From: Clostridium sp.
GTDB lineage: Bacteria; Bacillota; Clostridia; Clostridiales; Clostridiaceae
Direction: 5' to 3'
DNA: 30,916 nucleotides
Assembly (NCBI GenBank): GCA_003539755.1
Contig: DPOH01000187.1
Coordinates: forward strand, 1-30,916
Numbering within the stretch: the stretch's first letter is position 1; each line of letters starts with the position of its first letter. Below the pieces are notes generated by a model. That model made no database searches. It was not told where the DNA came from and saw nothing but the letters and a program-made list of their open reading frames with translations. The position numbers and the translations under genes are program-made. Below are positions 23,887 through 30,916 of this stretch, in pieces.

Positions 23887-24654
23887 ATGAAGAAATTAAC
23901 TACAATAATATTATCATTACTATTTTCATTACAGTTAATTGGGTGCTCAAGCAAAGGAGATACTATCCCAATACCTTATAGACTAGGAAATATTATAAGT
24001 TATGATGTCAGTAACTCAGCGTTAGAATATTTACAAAGTTCTGATACAGTCACAGTCACAGATGATAAATACATAACATTTACTCCAAAAGAAAATATGC
24101 ATGATACTGGATTTATATTTTATCCAGGTGGCTTAGTTGAGGCTGAAGCATATGCCCCAATTATGAATAAAATAGCACAACAAGGTTATCTAACAATAGT
24201 TGTACCTATGCCTATGAATTTAGCTGTATTGGGTTCTGGTAAAGCAAAAGATGTTATAAAAGATTATCCAAATATAAAGAATTGGGTTATAGGAGGTCAT
24301 TCTTTAGGTGGTGTTATGGCATGTAAATTTGCAGCCAAAAATCCTGAAACTATTAAAGGAGTTGTTCTTTATGCATCATATCCTCAAAATGATGAATTAA
24401 AAGATACAGATATAAGAGTATTATCAATATGGGGAAGCGAAGATAAGGTTGCAGATATCAACAAAGTATTTGATGCCAAATATAAAGTAAACTCAGATGA
24501 TGCTGAATTCATTGAAATAGTAGGTGGAAACCATGGTCACTTTGGAGATTATGGTGAGCAGAAAGGTGACGGTGAAAGTATAATCACTCCTCAAGAACAA
24601 TGGGATGAAGCTTCACAATATACTGTAGCCTTTTTAGAATCTTTTAATGATTAA
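23887..24654 (+). CDS. lipoprotein, alpha/beta-hydrolase family
   Basis: 255 residues with a lipoprotein signal peptide (MKKLTTIILSLLFSLQLIGC, lipobox LIGC, Cys20) and an alpha/beta-hydrolase domain. Landmarks are FIFYPGGLVEAEAYAPIMNKIAQQGY, the nucleophile elbow GGHSLGG near residue 140, the Asp in VLSIWGSEDKV and the His in GGNHGHFGDYG. The family (dienelactone hydrolase-like, alpha/beta hydrolase 5 type) is usually an esterase of unknown substrate on the outer face of the membrane. GAAAGGAAG lies 5 bases before the ATG. It is transcribed alone, divergent from the small unknown pair. Confidence 0.9.
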   Translation: MKKLTTIILSLLFSLQLIGCSSKGDTIPIPYRLGNIISYDVSNSALEYLQSSDTVTVTDDKYITFTPKENMHDTGFIFYPGGLVEAEAYAPIMNKIAQQGYLTIVVPMPMNLAVLGSGKAKDVIKDYPNIKNWVIGGHSLGGVMACKFAAKNPETIKGVVLYASYPQNDELKDTDIRVLSIWGSEDKVADINKVFDAKYKVNSDDAEFIEIVGGNHGHFGDYGEQKGDGESIITPQEQWDEASQYTVAFLESFND

Positions 24655-24724
24655 TTAAGAATATATGATTTAAATAATATATATATTTATAAAATTAAAC
24701 TATCTATTATTTCTTTAAAATACA

Positions 24725-24770
24725 AAAACTATAGGATGGTCAGCTAAATTGCTAATTATCCTATAGTTTT
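24725..24770. terminator. bidirectional terminator between the lipoprotein and methyltransferase genes
   Basis: Perfect 13-bp arms AAAACTATAGGAT (24725-24737) and ATCCTATAGTTTT (24758-24770), with T/A runs on both sides, between convergent genes. Confidence 0.8.
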
Positions 24771-24800
24771 AATACTATGTATATTATTGTTTGATTTCTT

Positions 24801-25988
24801 CTAAATTACCTTTACAAATACAACCTTTAGATAATCACCTTCTGGGAATTTATCTGTTACAGCAAAATCTGCTGGAAGGCTGTGTTCTTCTAATATTTCA
24901 TAATGCTTGTTGCTTTCCTTGAATGCCTTATCTATAAATTTCTTAAACCTAACCATATTAAATGTAGCGCAGTTAGTAGACGCAACTATAACTCCTCCAT
25001 CATTAGTAAGCTTTATTGCTGATTTTACTAAGTCAGGGTAATCCTTAGCTGCACTAAATCTATTATCCTTAGATGTTGCAAAACTAGGTGGATCTAATAT
25101 AACCACATCAAATTTCTGTTCTTCCTTAGCAGCTCTCTTAAAGTAATGGAATATATCTTCAACTACAATATTATGTTTATTATAATCTATATCATTTATA
25201 GTAAAGTTTTCTCTAGTTTTTTCAAGGCTTCTTGATGCAAGGTCAACACTAGTAGTTATAGCCCCACCCTTAGCTGCAGCCATAGAAAATGCACCTGTAT
25301 ATGAGAATGTATTTAATACCGTCTTATTTTTAGAATAATGTAGCTTAATTGATTTTCTTACATCCTTCTGATCAAGGAATACTCCAACCATTGCTCCATC
25401 ATTAAGGTAAATTGCAAAATTAACACCATTTTCTTTTACTATTAAAGGTTCTGGTGCTTTTCTCCCACTTACATAACTGTCTTCATCTACAACCATCCCG
25501 TTTTCTTCAAATCTCTTCTTTTGATATATTCCATCTACAGATACAAGAGATTTTATAGCTTTCATTATCATATCTTTAAATACATAAATACCCTTACTGT
25601 ACCATGTAATTAGATAATATTCATTAAAATAATCAATTGTAAGTCCACCTATTCCGTCACCTTCTCCATTGAAAACTCTGAATGCATTAGTATCCCTTGA
25701 ATGATATAACCTCATTCTCTTTGAAAAAGCATTTCTTAATTTATCATAAAAGAATTTATAATCAAATTTACTATTTTTACTGTTACTTAAAATCCATCCA
25801 CAGCCTTTGTTTTGAATTCCATAATATCCTCTTCCTATGAAATTCTTCTTTTTATCAACAAGATTTATGATACTGCCTTCTTCTTTTAAAATATTACTAT
25901 TTTCAAGAGCCTCAGCCATTACCAATGGATATCCCTTTTTATATTTATTAAGAAATTCATCTTTTATTATCAGTGTTAATTCTTTCAT
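24801..25988 (-). CDS. class I SAM-dependent rRNA methyltransferase (RlmI-like)
   Basis: 395 residues. An N-terminal PUA domain (about 1-75, LTLIIKDEFLNKYKKGYPLVMAEAL...) and a central RlmI/RlmK-type segment (FRVFNGEGDGIGGLTIDYFNEY) precede the Rossmann methyltransferase. SAM motif I is VLNTFSYTGAFSMAAAKGGA near 225-245, motif II ends TTSVDLASRSL, and the catalytic motif IV DPPSFATSKDNRF is near 297. This family makes 5-methylcytosine in 23S rRNA (C1962 in E. coli RlmI). ATG with GTAGGTG upstream. A TATAAT lies about 45 bases upstream of the start on the minus strand, with no good -35. Confidence 0.93.
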   Translation of the reverse strand: MKELTLIIKDEFLNKYKKGYPLVMAEALENSNILKEEGSIINLVDKKKNFIGRGYYGIQNKGCGWILSNSKNSKFDYKFFYDKLRNAFSKRMRLYHSRDTNAFRVFNGEGDGIGGLTIDYFNEYYLITWYSKGIYVFKDMIMKAIKSLVSVDGIYQKKRFEENGMVVDEDSYVSGRKAPEPLIVKENGVNFAIYLNDGAMVGVFLDQKDVRKSIKLHYSKNKTVLNTFSYTGAFSMAAAKGGAITTSVDLASRSLEKTRENFTINDIDYNKHNIVVEDIFHYFKRAAKEEQKFDVVILDPPSFATSKDNRFSAAKDYPDLVKSAIKLTNDGGVIVASTNCATFNMVRFKKFIDKAFKESNKHYEILEEHSLPADFAVTDKFPEGDYLKVVFVKVI

Positions 25989-26144
25989 ATATGCACCTAC
26001 CTAATTCTTTGTCTTATGCTTTAACAATTATACCATAACTTATTTAATAAATACCCTTTTTATAATCTAGAAGTAAAATAATGTACTTGAAATCTATTAA
26101 TAATTTGTTTATATATATGACACACTTTTGTCACATAGTTATTG

Positions 26145-26247
26145 CATAATAATGATTGTAAAGTAGTTTAAGCATTATTATTTACCCCTTAACCATATTT
26201 GTATGGTTTTGAAAAAGCGTCTCGTTCCCCTAAGCGAGGCGCTTTTT
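26145..26247 (+). ncRNA. candidate small RNA with three successive hairpins and a terminator
   Basis: Three hairpins in 100 bases (26146-26181, 26191-26208, 26212-26247), the last a GC-rich stem ending in TTTTT. No plus-strand gene precedes it within 1.4 kb, so it is not a gene terminator on that strand. Promoter is not convincing (TTGTCA at 26129 lacks a well-spaced -10). It may instead be a minus-strand attenuator before the methyltransferase gene. Confidence 0.3.
26212..26247. terminator. strong bidirectional terminator stem
   Basis: AAAAAGCGTCTCG (26212-26224) pairs with CGAGGCGCTTTTT (26235-26247), one G-T pair, loop TTCCCCTAAG. T-runs on either strand. Confidence 0.7.
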
Positions 26248-26354
26248 AGTTTATATAAATGAAAAACTTCACTCTCTAGATTTGCGTATCTTTGTTATCC
26301 TCAAAATTCATCCATAATTTTCTGCAAATATAATTTTATATAGTGTATAGAATG

Positions 26355-26378
26355 AAAAAAGCAAACATTATAGTTTGC
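26355..26378 (-). terminator. terminator of the alpha-glucan operon
   Basis: Minus strand GCAAAC-N6-GTTTGC followed by six T, 21 bases after the stop of the DUF4931 gene. Confidence 0.75.
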
Positions 26379-26398
26379 CTCATACTTAAAAATCAATT

Positions 26399-27169
26399 CT
26401 ATTTATAATATAATTCTTTAAGCTTATCTGCAATTTCCTCTGCACAACTTGATATTTGTCTTATAGCGTATCCAAGGAGCAAAGGTGATGTTGTAAATCT
26501 CGGACTAATTTTGCATATTATTTTATTATGCCAATGATAGAAAAATATATTAAAACTATCGCATTTTGCAAAATAATTATTTAATATATAGTGAGTTATT
26601 TTCTTCACACTACACGAAAGTTCATCAAGTCCTTCAAGATTATCCTCTATAATTACATTGAATTCACTAAATCCACTATATGGTCTATCTGATAAGTTTA
26701 CTTCGCATAAATTGCTTTTATAAATAGAAAGTCCTTTAAAGTATTCATCTTTCAGCTTCAGCCTGTAATCAATATCTTTTACCCCCACTATCTGCATATG
26801 GGGATGTTTCAAACTTCCCCCAGATCTTGGCCCATGATTTTTGTAGAATATAACTGATGCATATTCACTGTGTTTTTCCATCTCAAGCCAATGTGAAACT
26901 CCAAACCGTATAAGCTCTTTAATATATTCATCACTATATTCACTCACATTGCCTTCGCATTTATAAGTTTCAATTAAAACAAGCTGACATGTGTTTTTCA
27001 TTGTTGGATATTTATTTTTTAGCAACATAAATGGACCTTTTTCATCAATTATATTAGTAAGTGATTCCCTTTTGCAGAAAGGACACTCACTTTTATCTTC
27101 TTTATAAAAATCATTTGGCTTTTCCTTACTAATATCATTTAGAAATACAATATATTTTTCTTTTTCCAC
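26399..27169 (-). CDS. DUF4931 protein, GalT/HIT-superfamily nucleotidyl transferase-like
   Basis: 256 residues resembling galactose-1-phosphate uridylyltransferase. A CPFC zinc-type pair lies near 25-28, followed by LLKNKYPTMKNTCQLVLIET, FYKNHGPRSGGSLKHPHMQIVG with the HPHMQ nucleotide-transfer motif (GalT has HPHGQ), and a C-terminal FNIFFYHW.....KISPRF segment. It may move a nucleotide between a sugar-1-phosphate and a nucleotide sugar, or phosphorolyse one; the true substrate is unknown. It starts at GTG 28 bases after the pullulanase stop and is the last gene of the operon, which suggests a link to glucose-1-phosphate from glycogen or starch. Confidence 0.85.
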   Translation of the reverse strand: MEKEKYIVFLNDISKEKPNDFYKEDKSECPFCKRESLTNIIDEKGPFMLLKNKYPTMKNTCQLVLIETYKCEGNVSEYSDEYIKELIRFGVSHWLEMEKHSEYASVIFYKNHGPRSGGSLKHPHMQIVGVKDIDYRLKLKDEYFKGLSIYKSNLCEVNLSDRPYSGFSEFNVIIEDNLEGLDELSCSVKKITHYILNNYFAKCDSFNIFFYHWHNKIICKISPRFTTSPLLLGYAIRQISSCAEEIADKLKELYYK

Positions 27170-27197
27170 TTATATCACCCAAAACCTTCCTTAAAAT

Positions 27198-29171
27198 CTA
27201 CTTCTTAATTAAAACATGTGCACATTTTGAAGGAACAGTTATACTATTTCCAGCTATAGGGTAAATCTCATCTACTCCAGCTCTCTCTTTATTAACTAAC
27301 ACACTCCATCCACAGTCTTTCAAATCAATAAATGCTTCTTCATCATTAGGGTTAAATATTACCACCAATGTATTGGATAGATTTCTACCACTGTTATCTT
27401 CTATTTTATATGCAACTACATTATTCTTGTAAAAGCTTTCTCCACGTTCTAAGAAAGTAAGATTTTTTCTTATTTCTTCTGCTGAATTCATTCTAAATGC
27501 CCTATATTTTTTCCTAAGTTTAATAAGGCCTTTATAATAGTTTACTATATCTCTATAATCATATACTCTTCTCCAATCCAAGCTATTTACTCTATCTGGA
27601 GCATTATAACTGTCATGATTAAAGCTTCCATCATCATTTTTCTTACTTCTTAAAAATTCTTCACCTGCCTGGAAAAATGGTATTCCCTGAGATGTAAGAA
27701 CTATGGCTGCAGCAAGTTTATTCATATTCTTTCTTTTTTCAATTGAATCTTCTCTGTTTGACATGGCAAGTTTATCCCATAAAGTATAGTTATCATGAGC
27801 TGATATATAGTTAATACATTGATAAGGTTCATTAGCCCATGACCAGTGTGAATATATTACATTATCATAATTTATTCCCTTCTGACCAGTGGCTGCAACT
27901 ATAGAAAACTTTATAGTATCTTCAAGCCCACCTCTTCCATTTACATATCCACGCTCATTTATATTAAATACATGTCCTTTTACTGCATCCCTAGTATCAT
28001 CACTGAAAGCAGCAATCTGCATTTTATCAAACTTAACAATATTCTGTTTTACAGCAGCATCTTCACCTCTAAGTGGTGTACCTCCACCAGTCCATCCTTC
28101 TCCATACATTAAAATAGATGGATCTATCTTATCAAGCTCTCTTCTTATAAGCTTCATTGTCTCTATGTCATGAAGTCCCATAAGATCAAATCTAAATCCG
28201 TCAATATGATATTCTTTTGCCCAGTATAAAACAGATTCTACTATTAATTTTCTTACCATATATCTTTCAGAGGCAAGTTCATTTCCACATCCAGATCCAT
28301 TAGAAAAATTGCCATTAGAATCTTGGCGATAATAATACCCTGGTACTGCTAAATTAAGGTTAGAATCATAGCTTCTATAAGTATGATTGTATACCATATC
28401 CATAACTACTCTCATACCACCTTTATGAAGGCATTGAACCATTTCCTTAAATTCTTTTATTCTTGTAGCACCATCAAAAGGATTTGTAGAGTATGATCCT
28501 TCCGGACAGAAATAATTCTTTGGATCATAGCCCCAATTATATTGTGGTACATCTGGTTTACTCTCATCAACAGTTTCATAATCAAAACAAGGCAACAAAT
28601 GTACATGTGTTATGCCTAAGTCCTTTAAATAATCTATTCCTGTTGGTATATATTTTTCTGATAAAGCCGTTCCATGTTCACAAAAACCAACATATTTTCC
28701 TCTTCTATCTTTTCTAATATTAGAATTTTCATTTATAGAAAAGTCCCTTACATGAACTTCGTATATTACTGATCCTGCTGCACTGCTTAACTCAGGCCTC
28801 TCATCCTTATCAAATCCTATTGGATCTGTTGCTTTAAGGTTTACTACCATTCCACGATTTCCATTTACCCCCAAAGCCTTTGCATAAGGATCTACAACCT
28901 CTCTTTCATTTCCGCTATTGGTAACTAGATAATTATAGTATTCTCCATCCAAATCTTCTTCAATTTCTATTTTCCAGGTTCCCTGCTCTCCCCTATTCAT
29001 ATCTAGTATCTTTTCTGGAGCATTAGTATAATTCTTTCCATCCTTACCGTACAAGGCCAACCTTACATTATTAGCATTAGGAGCCCACAAGATGAATTTT
29101 GTACTCTCTTTTGAGTACTGCATGCCGAGTTTACCAATATAATTATTATAATCATTATCTAATAAATTCAT
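27198..29171 (-). CDS. pulA: type I pullulanase (GH13_14)
   Basis: 657-residue cytoplasmic debranching enzyme that cleaves alpha-1,6 bonds in pullulan, limit dextrins and glycogen. An N-terminal CBM48-like domain (about 5-105, TKFILWAPNANNVRLALYG) precedes the GH13 barrel. The type I signature YNWGYDP is near 213-219; the conserved regions are DMVYNHT, DGFRFDLMG (nucleophile Asp), GEGWTGGG (acid Glu) and YISAHDNYTLWDK. A C-terminal beta domain begins near 575. No signal peptide, so it acts on internal glycogen or imported dextrins. Second gene of the operon, 68 bases after the amylase-like gene. Confidence 0.95.
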   Translation of the reverse strand: MNLLDNDYNNYIGKLGMQYSKESTKFILWAPNANNVRLALYGKDGKNYTNAPEKILDMNRGEQGTWKIEIEEDLDGEYYNYLVTNSGNEREVVDPYAKALGVNGNRGMVVNLKATDPIGFDKDERPELSSAAGSVIYEVHVRDFSINENSNIRKDRRGKYVGFCEHGTALSEKYIPTGIDYLKDLGITHVHLLPCFDYETVDESKPDVPQYNWGYDPKNYFCPEGSYSTNPFDGATRIKEFKEMVQCLHKGGMRVVMDMVYNHTYRSYDSNLNLAVPGYYYRQDSNGNFSNGSGCGNELASERYMVRKLIVESVLYWAKEYHIDGFRFDLMGLHDIETMKLIRRELDKIDPSILMYGEGWTGGGTPLRGEDAAVKQNIVKFDKMQIAAFSDDTRDAVKGHVFNINERGYVNGRGGLEDTIKFSIVAATGQKGINYDNVIYSHWSWANEPYQCINYISAHDNYTLWDKLAMSNREDSIEKRKNMNKLAAAIVLTSQGIPFFQAGEEFLRSKKNDDGSFNHDSYNAPDRVNSLDWRRVYDYRDIVNYYKGLIKLRKKYRAFRMNSAEEIRKNLTFLERGESFYKNNVVAYKIEDNSGRNLSNTLVVIFNPNDEEAFIDLKDCGWSVLVNKERAGVDEIYPIAGNSITVPSKCAHVLIKK

Positions 29172-29239
29172 TATATTATTACCCCTTTGTTAGTTTTATT
29201 ACACTTCTTACTTAAAGACATAATATTTTACATAAATAA

Positions 29240-30586
29240 TTAAATTTCTTCTGCTTTTGTTATTATCTTGCCCGAAAATGCAGGAACTGTAATCTTAACA
29301 TTTCCTCCATTTATAATGCTCTTCTTATCATCTAATAAGTCTATAGCCTTATCAAAAGATATATTAAATTCCAAAGTATATTCTTTATCAGATAAATTCA
29401 AAAGTACATAAACCCTATGATCACCACTTGTTCTTGAAAATACATATTGTTCATTTCTCACTACAACCTGCTCATAACTGCCATACTTTAAAGCCTGGCT
29501 TTCTGCTCGTATTTTCCCAAGTTTTTTTATAAAATCAAGTAATTTTTCATCTTTATCTTCAATATTATCTATATCTAATTCTGGTCTTAAAGGAAGATCT
29601 GTGCCCTTTCCCTTTACACCTTTAATTCCAAATTCACTTCCATAATAAACACTTGGCACTCCTGGCATTGTATATAAAAGTGTATAAACATTATATATAT
29701 AATCTGGCACTCTTAAAGTACTAGCAATTCTATTAACATCGTGATTATCCACAAAATTATATAAACATAAATCCTTATAAATTCCATACTGCCCAAACTG
29801 TCTGTTCAATGAATATGCAATCTCAAAATAGTTCTTATCATTATGACTAGAGTAAATTCCCTTATAACATTCATAATTAGTTACCGAATCAAGACTATCT
29901 TTATTTGCCCATCTGTTATAATCTCCATGTATTACTTCACCCATAAGCCAGAAATCTTTTTTCTTATTCTCAACAAAATTCTTAAGCACCTTAAAAAATT
30001 CAAAATCCATACTATCTGCTGCATCTAATCTCAATCCATCTATATCAAACTCATCTATCCAAGCTTCAACTGCACCTAATAGATGATTTATAACTTCTTT
30101 ATTTTTCAAATTTAACTTAACTAATTCATAATAACCATTCCAGTTTCTATAATCAAAGTTATCCCCCATAGGACTTCTTCTATTAAAATCAAGTCCGTCA
30201 AACCATCCGCAGTACTTAGAAGCAGACCCATTACTTTGAACCTCCTTGAACATCCTAAATTCTCTTCCTACATGATTAAATACGCTATCTAATATAATTT
30301 TAATATCATTTTCATGAAGCTTACTGCATAAATCACTAAAATCCTTATTAGTTCCAAGCCTTTTATCTATTTTATAATAATCAATAGTATCATACCCATG
30401 GCTACTAGATTCAAATAGAGGTCCAAAATAAATAGCATTTATATTCATTTCTTTTAAATGAGGTATCAACTTTTCTATTTTTACAAATCGATTTTCTTTA
30501 CTATATTCTTTTCCTGGTTCAAGTACTCCACAAAATCCCAAAGTAAAAATTTGATAAAAAATACTATTCCTTATCCATGCATTCAT
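29240..30586 (-). CDS. GH13 alpha-amylase family enzyme (cyclomaltodextrinase/neopullulanase-like)
   Basis: 448-residue cytoplasmic GH13 glycosidase beginning directly in the barrel (SIFYQIFTLGF), with no N-terminal carbohydrate domain. Conserved regions are ILDSVFNHVG, DGLRLDAAD (nucleophile Asp), GEVIHGDY (acid Glu) and FVDNHDVNR, and MPGVPSVYYGSEFG follows the barrel. A short C-terminal beta domain ends IDLLDDKKS...VPAFSGKII. It would cleave alpha-1,4-glucan or short maltodextrins alongside pullulanase; the exact bond preference cannot be told from the sequence. GGGGGA 10 bases before ATG. First gene of a three-gene unit. Confidence 0.9.
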   Translation of the reverse strand: MNAWIRNSIFYQIFTLGFCGVLEPGKEYSKENRFVKIEKLIPHLKEMNINAIYFGPLFESSSHGYDTIDYYKIDKRLGTNKDFSDLCSKLHENDIKIILDSVFNHVGREFRMFKEVQSNGSASKYCGWFDGLDFNRRSPMGDNFDYRNWNGYYELVKLNLKNKEVINHLLGAVEAWIDEFDIDGLRLDAADSMDFEFFKVLKNFVENKKKDFWLMGEVIHGDYNRWANKDSLDSVTNYECYKGIYSSHNDKNYFEIAYSLNRQFGQYGIYKDLCLYNFVDNHDVNRIASTLRVPDYIYNVYTLLYTMPGVPSVYYGSEFGIKGVKGKGTDLPLRPELDIDNIEDKDEKLLDFIKKLGKIRAESQALKYGSYEQVVVRNEQYVFSRTSGDHRVYVLLNLSDKEYTLEFNISFDKAIDLLDDKKSIINGGNVKITVPAFSGKIITKAEEI

Positions 30587-30916
30587 AACCTTTTCCCCCT
30601 TTGTTAAATCTATATAAACTAAAATATATCCATAACAAATTTATCAATTTATTAAATTCTCATCTTTATATTTCTACCTATTATTAATTTATGCAATTAA
30701 CTCTTTATTGATTATAAATAAAAAGATAAACTAATAATTTTTTATAATCAGTTTTCTATTTCAAATCACAATAATCTTCAAAATAAAACAAATAGCATTA
30801 TTTTATTCCCAATATTTTAATTATTTTATAAATATTTACATCTACATATACTATTATAACCTTTTTCCTACATTTTGAAAACACATTTATAAAAATAATT
30901 AAATTCTATATATGAT
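30587..30916. other. AT-rich upstream region of the alpha-glucan operon
   Basis: 330 bases without a gene. It must hold the promoter for the minus-strand operon; TTGTTA-N16-TATATA about 30 bases before the ribosome site is a weak candidate. No CG-centred cre-like site was found, unlike in the pectin island. Confidence 0.35.

Larger units (their letters stand above)
25989..26398. other. 410-bp intergenic region with several hairpins
   Basis: No gene. In plus order: a TGACA-N6-TGTCA inverted repeat (26118-26133), an ATAATAATG/CATTATTAT pairing (26146-26181), AACCATA/TATGGTT (26191-26208), a strong terminator stem (26212-26247), and the minus-strand terminator of the alpha-glucan operon (26355-26378). 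Confidence 0.5.

Noticed and set aside
1..30916. CRISPR arrays, tRNA, rRNA, insertion sequences, phage or conjugation genes
   Set aside because: No regularly spaced repeats, cloverleaf-like segments or transposase/integrase motifs were found on either strand.

Overview
The window looks like chromosomal DNA of a low-GC, Gram-positive, endospore-type Clostridium (sensu stricto, solventogenic or butyrate-producing relatives). The reasons are very AT-rich DNA with long A/T-only intergenic runs, strong GGAGG-type ribosome binding sites, several TTG/GTG starts, and gene families typical of that group (RNase J, FeoA/FeoB with a DtxR-type repressor, DUF2089, DUF4931, MocR regulator, type I pullulanase). 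The species call is inference. I saw no rRNA, tRNA, CRISPR array, transposase or phage genes.

Layout. (1) 1-3250, minus strand: a truncated L,D-transpeptidase, then an ECF sigma factor with an overlapping membrane anti-sigma-like gene. (2) 3413-6595: an iron module. A DtxR-type regulator (minus) is divergent from feoA and feoB (plus); an inverted repeat sits in the divergent promoter and a leader that can fold two ways precedes feoB. (3) 6778-9155, minus: RNase J and a small membrane protein with a Cys-rich tail. (4) 9156-18217: a pectin/rhamnogalacturonan island. The minus-strand genes, in transcription order, are GH4 alpha-galacturonidase, L-rhamnose mutarotase, GH105 unsaturated rhamnogalacturonyl hydrolase, and a TRAP transporter (DctP, DctQ, DctM). 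A divergent AraC regulator and an RpiB-family isomerase of the DhuI type are on the plus strand. (5) 18504-21437, plus: a MocR/GabR regulator and alanine racemase. (6) 21522-22664, minus: DUF2089 protein, SHOCT-like protein and a small paralogue of its C-terminal domain. (7) 22996-23636, minus: two small membrane-associated proteins of unknown function. (8) 23887-24654, plus: an alpha/beta-hydrolase lipoprotein. (9) 24801-25988, minus: an RlmI-type rRNA methyltransferase. (10) 26399-30586, minus: a glycogen/alpha-glucan operon (GH13 amylase-like enzyme, type I pullulanase, GalT/HIT-like DUF4931 protein).

How the pectin island would work (inference from families). The TRAP system imports short unsaturated uronic-acid oligosaccharides. 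GH105 removes the unsaturated uronic acid from rhamnose, RhaM equilibrates rhamnose anomers, and GH4 removes saturated galacturonate. The DhuI-like enzyme isomerises the 4-deoxy-5-hexosulose uronate formed from the unsaturated residue. Seven 14-bp cre/LacI-type sites centred on CG lie at the unit boundaries.

The most unusual items are the two mutually exclusive helices in the feoA-feoB leader, one of which covers the feoB Shine-Dalgarno; an orphan, partly decayed copy of the dhuI-like gene's promoter region beyond the TRAP operon; and the unknown small-protein pair, whose second gene ends inside a perfect 22-bp palindrome.
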